Shown one piece after another: positions 34,503 through 45,500 of a stretch of 64,000 nt of DNA. How positions within the stretch are numbered: the first letter of the stretch is position 1; the number at the start of each line of letters is the position of its first letter. The translations under genes and the position numbers were made by a program. The notes below the pieces were generated by a model, which saw only the letters and a program-made list of their open reading frames with translations, was not told the origin of the DNA and made no database searches. The stretch is from assembly GCF_019400745.1 (NCBI RefSeq), contig NZ_WJIB01000025.1, positions 1-64,000 on the forward strand, given 5' to 3'. Source of the stretch: Cohnella sp. CFH 77786 (GTDB lineage: Bacteria; Bacillota; Bacilli; Paenibacillales; Paenibacillaceae).

Positions 34503-34931
34503 TCAAAAAAGGTTTTTTGTAATCTTTTGAGCCATATGCTCAATTTTCGGCATCATGATTTCATCATCAATGGCTGAAAGTTTTTCGGGTTTAAATAACT
34601 GAATTTTCTTCAATTGATAATAATCATATAAAATTTGTTGAACGGTTAATTGGTTCGTCATTAAATATTTGACATTAAACATACTTCGAAGAAGTTCATC
34701 CTGTATGATTAACAGCTTGCCATTGATATCATGAAAAATGCTTTTTCGAATTCCTTCTTCATAAAAAGCTAATACTTGTTGTTCTCGCTGCTTCATGGCT
34801 TCATTCAATCGATCATAACAATCCGGATAACCGGTTTCGAGTTCCTTTAAGAAAATATCCGTAAAATATTCGACAAGCAAGACGGACTGCTCGAATATTT
34901 GCTGGAATAGAATAAAGAACTTTATTTTCAT
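34503..34931 (-). pseudogene. Probable TetR-type regulator lacking its DNA-binding domain
   Basis: A 142-codon minus-strand frame, AT-rich relative to the rest of the window. The sequence is helical throughout, and its layout (FTDIFLKELETGYPDCYDRL, then two long helices) resembles the ligand-binding half of TetR regulators. A stop codon immediately precedes its ATG and no helix-turn-helix sequence can be found upstream. It is therefore either a 5'-truncated gene or an unrelated small protein. Base composition unlike its neighbours suggests transfer. Confidence 0.35.
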
Positions 34932-34956
34932 TTATGCATCAATGTTGTATAGGGTT

Positions 34957-35180
34957 GACCGGTCGATGTGAAAAAGCTTTCTGAAACTAATTTAGGTTTT
35001 AATGTTGGTGTTGATCCCATCGAAGAGAGAGTTGAAATCAAAACGAATGTTAGCCAAGCTGAGAAAGATGAAATTAATGCTCTGTTCGGTGAAAAGGTAA
35101 AGATTAAAGATGGTGGATCCAATGCCAAAAAACAAACTGGAATACAGCTTAGGCCCCTAAACTTTGTATTGTTTACTTGA
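34957..35180 (+). pseudogene. Unrecognised AT-rich gene fragment
   Basis: An open frame beginning just after a TGA (34956-34958) and readable from a GTG at 34968. It encodes about 70 residues (NVGVDPIEERVEIKTNVSQA, then KDEINALFGEKVKI) that look like part of a folded alpha/beta protein but have no beginning and an abrupt end. There is no ribosome site. I cannot name the family. 35181-35430 after it holds nothing I can support. Confidence 0.25.
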
Positions 35181-35445
35181 TACACAAAGTTAACCTGTTT
35201 TCACTTAATCACATTGCTAAATCAACATAAAATCTCTAGTCATCTTTGTGTCGTTAGACAAAAATGGTTGAACCTGACGGCTGCGTACGTATTGGTCCTT
35301 TGGCTTAGTGTCGGGCGACAAGAACATAGACGGTCGGAATGACGAAAACATCTGCGTTGTGGAAAAAGTTTCATGTATTCTCTTATTTTTCGACGTGCTA
35401 AATTAGACATACTTGGTACCTTTAAGGGAGTTGCAACTCATCAGC

Positions 35446-35955
35446 ATGAGAAGTACACAAATTGTTGCAGGCATTTTACTTGTGTCTCTTGCCTTTAACA
35501 TTTATCAATGGAAAACGATAAAGTCGAATAAGCAAGCCGAGGAAGCCATTTTAAGCAAGAATATCTCGTTTCTAGGCCACGACTTTGTTCAGGCAAGTTT
35601 TTCCATTGAAAATATTCTGACAGTAAAATTTGACAGAGGCTTTCAGTTTGGACGAGCTTTCGCGCTCCTAAATGACGCAAGCTTGAGGGCAAACGGGCCG
35701 CTCTCCCAAGACAGGAAGTATTATGCCGTATGGAATAAGATTCGGATCCGTATGGAAAGGGCGAGCAGCATCGTTGGGCAACTAGCCGACAAAACAAAAT
35801 TAGACGAGAATGACGTTGCACGACTAAACAGAATCAAAAAAATGCTTGACGCGTATTTCGAAATGGCGAAAAAAAGCAATGCGAATACGGGTTACATCGA
35901 CGACCAATCGCTTCTTGAAGCTGAAAAAGCCGCCGACCAATTTAATGAGCGGTAA
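35446..35955 (+). CDS. Small membrane-anchored helical protein of unknown function
   Basis: About 169 residues from the ATG at 35446. One N-terminal membrane segment (about residues 5-22) is followed by a charged, helical extracytoplasmic domain. The start is uncertain: GGGAG at 35426-35430 suits the TTG at 35437 only if shifted, and an earlier TTG at 35413 is also in frame. I do not recognise the family. It stands alone with a terminator-like hairpin about 100 bp downstream. A role next to the kinase at 36143 is possible but unsupported. Confidence 0.55.
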   Translation: MRSTQIVAGILLVSLAFNIYQWKTIKSNKQAEEAILSKNISFLGHDFVQASFSIENILTVKFDRGFQFGRAFALLNDASLRANGPLSQDRKYYAVWNKIRIRMERASSIVGQLADKTKLDENDVARLNRIKKMLDAYFEMAKKSNANTGYIDDQSLLEAEKAADQFNER

Positions 35956-36051
35956 GGTGACATACGGAACGTCTTCACTTTATCCTTGTCCACCTTTCTT
36001 AAAAATTTACCGATTATCAAAACGTACCCCAACCTTTATACTGAAAGCAAG

Positions 36052-36092
36052 CGAAGAAGCCGAGTTCGAACCGGCTTCTTCGGATGCTTTTT
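36052..36092 (+). terminator. Terminator before the second kinase gene
   Basis: An 11-bp perfect stem (CGAAGAAGCCG with CGGCTTCTTCG), a 9-nt loop and a GATGCTTTTTG tail. It ends about 50 bp before the kinase start. Confidence 0.75.
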
Positions 36093-36142
36093 GAAAGCGC
36101 TTATATCTTTGCGAATCTCGCCAAACGACACGCTGAAGGTGG

Positions 36143-37924
36143 ATGAAACGGATCATGTTGCGAAAATGGAGCTTCAGGAACAAGATGATCGTTTCTTTCG
36201 TGCTTGTCAGCTTGCTGCCGGTCCTGATCGTACAGACCATTTCCTATTACATTTCGACGGAAGCGATGAAGAAAAAAATCGACGACCTCGTTCAGGTGAA
36301 CCTGCTGCAGACGTCGAAGAATTTGGATACCTCGCTCCGCGCCTATGAAGACCTCCTCTTTCAAATCTTTACGAACGACGAAGTGATCGAATTGGTCAAG
36401 GAGATCAACGACCCTAGAGCGGACTTGGAATTGAGCAAAAGGAAGCTGATTAATCTTCTTTCCAACTACTCCTACGCGAAATTCGGGATCCGCAGCGTCG
36501 CAATCTTCACCAGCAACGGCACCTTGATTTGTTACGATCAGCAGACGGGTTCTCCCTACCAGAATCTATGGACGGGCATATCCGACTTGACCCGCTTGCC
36601 GCTGTACCGGGAGGCGATCCAGCTCCCATCCGGCAATGTCATCACTCCGCCGGCCAGGATCGACACGATCAACAATAAGGAGCAGTACGGTTTTCACCTG
36701 GCGCGAAAGCTGAGCGATCTGAACCGGCCAAGCCTTGAAGGGATTGGAGTCGCCGTCATCACGGTATACGAATCCGTGTTGGCGCAGGCGATCAATTTGA
36801 CCGATTCCAGATCGCATGACGAGCGGAAGGTCGATAACCGCAACTTCCTGACCGACAGCCGGGACCGGGTCGTTTCTTCGCCGGACAAGCAGGACATCGG
36901 GAAGAACATCTCCGAAATCCGGGGAAGTTCGACCATCAGCAATATGTACCTGAACGAGAAGAGCGGGCTGAAAATTTACAATTTGATCGATCAGGGCGAG
37001 CTGTTCCGGGAAATGCATTCGATGCAGCGTCTCAGCGTCTACTCCGGAATGGCGGCGCTGCTCGTTTCGGGCGTCTTGATCTATTATTTATCCGGGAGCT
37101 TAACCCGTTCGATCCGGAAAGTCGTGAGAGCGATGAAGGTCGCGCAGCAGGGCGTGCTGAACGTACAGGTCGAGAGCGGGAACCGGGACGAAATCTCCGC
37201 CATCGCTTTCGGCTTCAACAAAATGATGAACACCGTAAGCGAGCTGATGACGGAAACGAAACAGGCGGTGGAGAAACAGAAGGAAGCGGAAATCCGGGCG
37301 CTGGAAGCCCAGATCAATCCCCATTTTCTGTACAATACCTTGGATTCGATCAACTGGATCGCGATCGAGAAGGAAGAGCACCAAATCAGCCAGATGCTGA
37401 AAGGTCTTGCCCAGATTCTGCGTTACAGCGTCAAGGACAGCAACAAGTGGGTGACCGTCAAGGAAGAACTGAACTGGATGAACCAGTATGTGTTTCTTCA
37501 GCAGCACCGGTTCCGCTCCTCGTTCCGATGCGTGGTCGAGCATGATGAAAGAACGCTCGGTTTCAGGATTCACAAGCTTCTCCTGCAGCCGTTCATCGAG
37601 AATTCCATCATCCATGGGTTCGAAGGAAGGAGGCAGGGCGGGGTGCTTCGCATCGCCGTTAAAGTGGTCGACGAGAGTTCCTTCTCTATCCGGATCGAGG
37701 ACAATGGAGCGGGGATAGACGAAGTGACGTTGCAACGATTGAATTCGGGTAAAGCCTTGGATCATGCGGGCAAAGGAAGCGGTCTTGGCATCCAGAACGT
37801 GATGGAACGGCTTCGCATGTATTATGGCGTTCGCGCATCCTGCAATATCAGCAGCGAGATCGGACAAGGGACACGCGTAACATTGGTGCTGCCTGTCGTT
37901 CCGGAAGGGGGAGAAGCCGGATGA
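36143..37924 (+). CDS. Sensor histidine kinase, YesM type (second pair)
   Basis: A 593-residue membrane kinase. Membrane segments at about residues 15-36 and 298-318 enclose a large extracellular Cache-like sensor; HAMP follows (LTRSIRKVVRAM). The phosphoacceptor is His394 in AQINPHFLYNTLD. The ATPase domain has LLQPFIENSIIHG, DNGAGID and the GLGIQNVMERL loop. The ATG at 36143 follows GAAGGTGG; an ATG at 36155 is possible. It overlaps the response regulator start by 4 bp. Likely senses the polysaccharide fragments handled by the giant glycosidase encoded convergently or by the ABC system at 46855. Confidence 0.93.
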   Translation: MKRIMLRKWSFRNKMIVSFVLVSLLPVLIVQTISYYISTEAMKKKIDDLVQVNLLQTSKNLDTSLRAYEDLLFQIFTNDEVIELVKEINDPRADLELSKRKLINLLSNYSYAKFGIRSVAIFTSNGTLICYDQQTGSPYQNLWTGISDLTRLPLYREAIQLPSGNVITPPARIDTINNKEQYGFHLARKLSDLNRPSLEGIGVAVITVYESVLAQAINLTDSRSHDERKVDNRNFLTDSRDRVVSSPDKQDIGKNISEIRGSSTISNMYLNEKSGLKIYNLIDQGELFREMHSMQRLSVYSGMAALLVSGVLIYYLSGSLTRSIRKVVRAMKVAQQGVLNVQVESGNRDEISAIAFGFNKMMNTVSELMTETKQAVEKQKEAEIRALEAQINPHFLYNTLDSINWIAIEKEEHQISQMLKGLAQILRYSVKDSNKWVTVKEELNWMNQYVFLQQHRFRSSFRCVVEHDERTLGFRIHKLLLQPFIENSIIHGFEGRRQGGVLRIAVKVVDESSFSIRIEDNGAGIDEVTLQRLNSGKALDHAGKGSGLGIQNVMERLRMYYGVRASCNISSEIGQGTRVTLVLPVVPEGGEAG

Positions 37925-39462
37925 GAATCGTCGTCGTGGAAGATGAAGATAATACGCGGGAAGGAATCATCCGGTTAATCCGTAAAATCGATAACCGCTA
38001 TGAAGTCGTAGGGGAAGCGGATAACGGCGCCGATGGACTTGAGGTCATCAAGAAGACAACCCCGGATCTCGTCATCGCGGACATCAAGATGCCGCAGCTT
38101 ACCGGAATCGAAATGTTGGAGCGGTTGAAGGAATCCGGGTTTCGCCACAAATCGGTCATCCTGACCGGCTTCTCCGAGTTCGAATATGCCAGGAAGGCCA
38201 TTCGGATGGGCGTAGTGGAATACTTGGAAAAGCCGGTTACGGCGGACGATATCCGAACGGCGTTGGCCAAAATCGACAACGAGCTCGCGATCGAGAAGTG
38301 GGTCGGGTACCCGGGAGGTGATCCCGCCGTTCATGCAGAACGGCTGCTCGCCCGTTTGTCCTTGCAGGACGGACCGGAGGCGGCGGTAACTTCGAAGGTG
38401 GAACAGGCGATTGGATTTGAGCCGAATATCCCGCTGCAGATTTTATCTTTCTATCTCGGACATGATTTCGAGACAAGGAGGCAGTCCGTCAGAACGGAGA
38501 TTTCCCGCATGCCGGGACCTCATAGACGACTTGTGCTGTTCGATCTGCCTTCGGATCGTTCGGTAACGGCCGTCGTTCAGAGCGGCACGCCGGAATCGGA
38601 ATTCGGTCCCATGCTGCGAACGGTTGTTGTGGCGGCGTTTGGGTCATGGGAGAGGAAGCCGGTGTTGTGCTGGGGTACGATTCCGGATTTGAGCGGCTTG
38701 AAGGATGGGCTTGTCCGCTTGAAGGAGTGCCGGAAGTGGTCGATCGTGCTGAATCAAGCTCAAGACCTGAATGACCAGGTTGTCCGAGAGATCCAAGCCA
38801 AAGTGTTGCCTTATCCCGCCACCCTCGAAAACAAGGCGGCAGCAGCTATTTCCGAAGGGAACAGGGATGAGGTGCGGCGTATATTCAGGCTGTGGCTGGA
38901 AGGGTGTTTGGCGGATGCTTATGATCCCGGACATGTCATCGAAGCATCCGTCCGGTTCGTATCTTCGGCGCTTCGCGTCTTAGGGGAATATCACGGCGAT
39001 GCGCGTTCCTATGACCGACAGAAAGAGTGGCTTAATGCGCTCATGGAAGCTCAGACGAAAGGCGAACTTATCCTTGCGATGGAGACGATCGCCGAGGGAA
39101 TCGTTTCCGATATCGAAAATTCGCTAGTCGCCTTGCCTCACAGCCCGACGCTCCAGAAGGCCATCCGGATGATCAAGGAGCATTATCAAGACGGAATCAC
39201 GTTGGAGGAGATTGCCTCCTCGCTGCGGATAACGCCGGAATATTTAAGCTCCTTGTTTACCAAAGAAGTGAAAAAGACTTACTCCTCCTTCATCAAGGAA
39301 ATTCGGATTCATAAGGCGAAGGAGCTTCTACTCCGTTCGGAAATGAAGACGTTCGAGATCGCGGGGAAGGTGGGCTATCCGGATGCCAAGTATTTCTCGC
39401 GCGTGTTCAAGGAAACGACAGGTCTTTCGCCGGGCGAATTCCAGAGGCTGAACAAATCCTGA
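37921..39462 (+). CDS. AraC-type response regulator, YesN type (second pair)
   Basis: A 513-residue response regulator. Receiver: acidic residues in VVEDEDN, phospho-acceptor Asp54 (VIADIKMPQ), Thr in LTGFSEFEYA and Lys in YLEKPV. The middle region is a poorly conserved linker. The C-terminal AraC domain (about residues 405-513) holds both helix-turn-helix units (LEEIASSLRITPEYLSSLF and FEIAGKVGYPDAKYFSRVF). ATG overlaps the kinase stop (ATGA). Probably activates nearby carbohydrate genes. Confidence 0.93.
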   Translation: MRIVVVEDEDNTREGIIRLIRKIDNRYEVVGEADNGADGLEVIKKTTPDLVIADIKMPQLTGIEMLERLKESGFRHKSVILTGFSEFEYARKAIRMGVVEYLEKPVTADDIRTALAKIDNELAIEKWVGYPGGDPAVHAERLLARLSLQDGPEAAVTSKVEQAIGFEPNIPLQILSFYLGHDFETRRQSVRTEISRMPGPHRRLVLFDLPSDRSVTAVVQSGTPESEFGPMLRTVVVAAFGSWERKPVLCWGTIPDLSGLKDGLVRLKECRKWSIVLNQAQDLNDQVVREIQAKVLPYPATLENKAAAAISEGNRDEVRRIFRLWLEGCLADAYDPGHVIEASVRFVSSALRVLGEYHGDARSYDRQKEWLNALMEAQTKGELILAMETIAEGIVSDIENSLVALPHSPTLQKAIRMIKEHYQDGITLEEIASSLRITPEYLSSLFTKEVKKTYSSFIKEIRIHKAKELLLRSEMKTFEIAGKVGYPDAKYFSRVFKETTGLSPGEFQRLNKS

Positions 39463-39472
39463 CAGTCGGGTG

Positions 39473-39516
39473 AAAAAAGCGGTTTTTGCTCTATTGCGAG
39501 CAATAACCGCTTTCTT
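39473..39516. terminator. Bidirectional terminator between converging genes
   Basis: AAAGCGGTT with AACCGCTTT as outer stem and TTGCTC with GAGCAA as inner stem. It has A-rich sequence on the left and T-rich on the right, so it can serve both the regulator (plus) and the giant glycosidase (minus), whose stop is at 39561. Confidence 0.8.
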
Positions 39517-39560
39517 GTTGATATAACGTCTATCCGTCCGAAAAGGAATGCATAGTCGGT

Positions 39561-42500
39561 TTACTTGGTTTCATGTCCTGACGGCTTGTTCTTCCCGGAT
39601 TGATCGTGGGGCACGGTGACGGTTGCCGATGCAACCGTCTGGTTGCCCGCTTTGTCGGTTGCCGAATAGGTCACGGTATAGACGCGTCCCGTTTCATGGC
39701 CCGACCTTTCTGCGCGCAATGCGAAAGAAGTGTCCGCGGAACCGATCTTCGCCTCGATATCGCCTTGGCCGCTGTCCGGTTCGTTGCTGGTAATCGAGGT
39801 TATCACCACGGATTCCAAGCCAGATGCGTCATCACTTGCATATACGGCGGCTTGAACGGTCACCATCTGATGATTTGCCGGCCAAATCGACGGTTTATCG
39901 AATTGAATCGTCAACAATGGAGCCGTTTTGTCGATATTGCCGACGGTCGCTTCAATCGAGCCCAGGTTGCCCGCCGCATCGACAAATTCAAACGTAAAGG
40001 AGCCGTTGCTGCTGAACGTATGGTTCGGTAAGCCGCCATTCGTAACGATCGTCACGCTCTCGCTTGCCGTGATCGATGCAATTACATCCTGGTTGGTCGG
40101 CGTTGTTTGGCTATAACTTACCGTGGCCGTCGGCGCCGTAAGGTCATGCTGCCAGACCGTCAGCTTGTCCAGATTGACGGCGTCGCTATTGTCGGCAGCG
40201 GAAGTCAACGCTTTGTAGGCGATTTTGTTGTCGCCTGCCGCAAGCGGAACCGTCTGAATGTCCGTATCCCACTCCGTCCAGCCGACGGTTCCCTTAAGGC
40301 GAATATCTTTTACCTTGATGCCATTGACATATAAACCGATCGTTCTGTCAGCAGGCCAGTTCAGCAAGTACTGTTCTCCCGCCGAATACCGAAGCGCCAG
40401 ATTGTAGTCGCCTGCCAAGTCCGCATGAACCGTGAATTCAGTTCGGGCATTGTCGCTGGAGTTGTATCCTGCGACAAAGCCTGTTCCCGTAAACCCGGCG
40501 TGGTCGCTTGCCGCAGCGGCCGTTCCGGACAAGACGGCGGCTTCCGCTTGGTATACGCTCGCCGCGGCGGGTGCGATGTCCAGATAGTCCAGCCCCACAT
40601 CGCTGCTCTTCCCGGTCGCCTCCGGCTTGTATTCAATGATGTTTACGCCTTCTTGCAGGAACACGTCGTTCGAAACGGTCGACCATGAATGCCAATCGGC
40701 CGTTCCCGGCAAGGCAATATCCTTTACCTTTTTATGGTTGACATACAGCCCCAGCGTTCGGTACGCAGCCGAGCCTTCGACCGGTCCCGCGCTGTAATGC
40801 AGTTTCGCGCTGTAAAGCCCGTCTTGCTCCATCCCTACGACGAATCTCGTATTGGCACTGCTTGTGCCCTGATAACCGGCCACATACCCGGTGCCATCAT
40901 AACCTGCGTTCTCTCTCATCACTTTGGCCGTACCGTCGAGCTGGGCGTATTCGGCCTGGTACCTGCCGGGCGTATTCGTCGCACCAGGAGCTGACGGAGT
41001 AATGATGAACTGGTAAGCCTCTTCGCTTGAAAGGTTAAGCATGGGGATTTTTATTTTTCCGTCGGTTACGGCATACTCCCCTTGAGACACATAGATGGGC
41101 TCCGTCAATTTGGTATGAACGCTGCCGGTATTTATGGTTTTATGAATGACTACGTGAACGTTTCCGGTTAAATAGGGCGCAGCGGCGACATGGTCCAAGA
41201 CGATGTTGTAGTCCCCGCTTGCCCCGCCGGAGACGACCTTGACTTGCTGGCTATTGTCATCTCTTGATGCCATTCCGTCTAATGCCGATCCGCTTGGCGG
41301 CGTCGTCTTCAGCATTTTCCCCGTCATATCTCCATAGAACTTGAACAGCCACCAGTTCCCGTTGGGGATGTTGATCTCGCCCGTAAGCGTGTCGCCGAAC
41401 GAACCGCTTTTGAACCAGAAAGGCATGGCGGCGCTATCCACCAGTTTGCGCTCAAACTTGGCCAAATACTGAATCGTGATCCCCGGCTTGCCCAAATCGC
41501 TCGCTTGTACGTATTCGTTGATCGAAATCGGTCTTTCGGGAATGCCAAGGCTTTTCATGATGGCCCGTACATCATCCACTTCGGATTCGAATTTGGGGAT
41601 GGTTGCCGTCTCCAGCGAATGAAAGCTGATGATGTCCGGCAAACAACCTTTCTCTTTGCAGTAAGTCAGAAAGCTTAACATGAAATCGTGCGAATAGACG
41701 GCGATATTCGGTCCTTCGATCAAGTTGACTTTGTCTTTCGCTTTGATCCTGTCGAACATTTTCTTGAAAGCGACGTTGAACGAATCTCCGGAGTTGATGG
41801 GGTTATTCCAGGTCCAATCCGGCTCGTTCCAAGGAATATAAACAAAGTAGCCTTGCGGATAGGGTGAATTCAGGACGGCGTCCACTTCCGCGTCAAGCCT
41901 GCTGTAGTAATCGTCCCAGCTGACCCATTTCTGCGGGAAGTTCGGATACGTGTCGGACATGTAAATTTGAATCTGTTCGATTCCCGTCCGCTTGGCAGCC
42001 GGCGCGACGACAATCGCGTCTCCGACCGGCCCGACTTCGTATGGTTTGTTCGGAATCATGCCCGGATTGGCCGGCGGCTGGGCGATCATCTTCGGTCTCA
42101 GCGGAATCACCGCTTGATCTCTTGGCGTCCCGTCGTTGCGAAAGGCATACAAAGCTCCCGATCCGGCATGGTCTGCCGTTTCCTTGGTAACCGTCGCCAG
42201 ATCGACGACCAATTCGGGCCTCGGATTTACGGTAACGGTCGCGGTTGCGGACGCCCCATTGTACCGGGCCGTAACGGTTGCGGTACCTTCGCGAACGCCG
42301 TGAATTTTGCCAGACGCATTTACCGTCGCGATTTCAGGATCGGATGTGCTGAATTGGGAAGACGCGGTGACATCTTGAACGGTTTCATCCGTCTTCACGG
42401 CTTGTACGGAGGTTTGAACGTCCCCGGACTCATTAACCGTATAGGCATTGTTCCCAAACTCAATCGAATGAAACTGCGGGTTGTCCACGTTTTTCCAAAG

Positions 42501-45500
42501 CGACAGCTTGTCGAGATTGATCGAGTCGCTATTATCATTTGCGGTCAACGCGGTAAACGCGATCGTATTCGTCCCTTCATGGAGTTGAACGGTCCTCACA
42601 TCATCAGCCCAGGTGTTCCAAGTCGAATCCGTTCCCGGGAGAGTGATGCTGCCCAGATTGACGTTATTGACAAGAAGGCCGACCGTCCGGTTGTCCGGCC
42701 AGCCGCTTACTTTCCCGGCGCTGTATCGGAGTGCGATCTGAAAATCTCCGGAAGAATGGGTTTTGACCGTAAATACCGTGGAAGCGGTGCCGCTGAAATC
42801 ATATCCGGCTGCAAATCCGGTTCCGGTATAGCCGGTATGGTCCGTTGCAACCTTGGCTGTGCCGGACAGGGCGGCATCTTCCGCTTGATAGACAGCCGCA
42901 TTCGTCGGTACGACGATGCCGGTCGGTTGAGCGGATATGGATAGGTTATCGAGATTGATGCAGTCGTTCTGGCTGGCCAGTTCGCCTCTGTATTCAATGA
43001 TGTTCGTGCCGGCCTGAAGGCTTATGCTTTCCGGCGACTCCGCCCAAGTTTCCCAGTCGCCCGTACCGCCCAAGGTAACATCCTTCACTTTGGCGCCGTT
43101 CACGTATAAACCAATCGTCCGGTTCACCGACGCCGTCCCGACGGGTCCGGCCGAATACCGGGCGACGACATTGTACGCTCCTGCGGCAGCAACCGTTGCT
43201 TTAAATACAGTCGATCTTGTGCCGGAAAGGTCATAACCCGCCACGAATCCGGTTCCGGTGTATCGGGTATGGTCGGCCGCAGCCTTGGTGCCGTTCAGCG
43301 TCTCATATTCCGCTTCGAATACGACATCATCCTGGCCCCGGTAGGTCGGAGTTGCCGTTCTTTCATTCCAGATCGAGCTGTCTCCGCTCGCATTGACGGC
43401 AACGACGGCAAAGTAGTAATTCGTGCCGTTCGTAAGTCCCGTTACCTCGTAAGGACTTCCCGTAACCCCGGTTATCGTGTGGGTGTAAACGCCCGGAGCT
43501 TTGCCGTACTTGATTTTGTACGAGGTTGCTCCATTGGACGGCTGGAACCACAGCTTGACTTTCCCGTTATCCGCTTTTTCTGCATACAGCAGGGGCGAGC
43601 TTGGAACAGCCTCTGTCGTAAAAGAGAAAATTCCGTTCGATGCCGCAGTCGAGTTCGCAAGATCCTTCGTATACGCCGTTACTCTCCAATAATAGGTTGT
43701 GCCTGGATTCAACATGTTAGGCTCAAACGTGTATTTGTTATAGATCATCCGATCTCTAACGATGATCGGAGAAGTCATGTCGGCGCTAGGCGAAACCTCC
43801 AGCTTGTAGAAGAACGCATTCTTGGGCTGTTGCCAAGACAGCACCGCCCTTGTGGACACGGACGCGGCTCCGTTTGCGGGCGCCGTAAGCCCGAAGCTTG
43901 TCGGCGATCCGCTCGCCGGCTTGGTCGTAAAGGATTGAACGGGGCCGTTCATCGGTCTTTCGCCGGCCGCATTGGCCGCATAGACCATCCAGTAATATTT
44001 CGTGTCGTTAGCGAGCGGTACCGCAGGCTGGAAAGTGCCCGCAGTTTGGGCTCCGAACTGCGGCGTATCGACCAAGCTGGTGATGCCCGTTTGATTGATA
44101 ACCGGGTTGCTCAGGTCGCTGTTCGTCGAAAGGACCAATCGGTAGGAAGTCGCATTGTAGGCCTTCGACCACAGGAACTTGGGCGTCGTGGATTCATTGG
44201 AGAAAAGAGTCGAAGGCAAATACGGCCCGAACTGCGCAGGCACATTCGTATTGGCGCCGGCGAGGAACGAATAGACGGCGTTATTGGAAACGGGGGTGCT
44301 TCCGTTGGCGTTCACGGCCGTTACGTTCCAGTAGTATTTTTGGCCGATGGTCAGGGCTGAACCTACCGTGTAACTCGTACCCGTTATGCCCGTTTGATGG
44401 ATGACCGGATTGGAGAGGTCCTTGTTGACGGATACTTTAAGCGTGTAGGTGGATGCGTCTTTGGCTGCGGTCCATGTCAATGCAGGCGTTGAGGTTGCGA
44501 CCTCGCCGTCGTCGGGGGCAATTGGATGGAAGAAGCTGGGCGCCCCGAACGCTGTTTTCTTTAGAACAAGAAGCCACGATTCGTTGGCTCCGATATTCGA
44601 AAGCGATAGTTGGATATTGTCGGTCGATGCCGGAGTGATGCTGGATTGGTACGTCAGCCCGTCACTTTCGGAGGACGTTATTTGGTACAAATCCACCCGA
44701 ACGTTTTGCCCGCTGTAAGGTTGGTTTTTCAGAATGATGTTTCGGTTTCCGGCCATCCCGTTGTTGACCAAAATGATTTTCGATTCCGTGCGGTCCTTGC
44801 TGGCCACAGCCGTGAAAGCGGTGGCCGCGTCATCCGTCGAAGCGCTTACAATTTCGCCCGAGAGCTGGGAGAACATGTAATGCACCCACCACATCGAAGT
44901 TCTGAACCCCGGATTTTGTTGGGTTTTGTTCGTTTGCAGCAGATCGCTCATGCCGTTCCAATTATAGTTTTGCATAACGCCTTTCACATTGTGGGTAATG
45001 CCCGAGTTGATCACGTTCGCCATATCCCTGGTCCAATTGGCCGGATCCGTCGTGGACGAATTGTTTTCTTCCCAGATCCGGTATTTGCCGTTCGTCTCGG
45101 GATATTGGTTTTGCCAGGATTTCACGGTATCGTTCCATCCTTTAAGCATTTCCAAAGACGCATACGATTGTGATTCCCAAAAATCATGCCATGACGGACC
45201 CTCAATGGAGATGTTATTTTGGCTTGCAAAGGGCAGCCAGAATTTTGCGCTCTGATACTGTCCGAAGCTTACGCCTCCAGGTCCTACGGTAGGAATGGCT
45301 TCAGGGTATACTTCCCTCAAGGCGTTCCAAACGTTCTTATAGGTTTCCGTGTTGCCGGTCCAGTTCTCATTGGTCAGATCGGCGATGTCAATCTTGGCTC
45401 CGTTGTCCTTGTAAAACTGGATGACATCCTTGGTATACTGCTTGAACCACGCCGCATTCGCAGGGGGGCCGCCCCATGGATTATTGTTCGGCGCTGTCCA

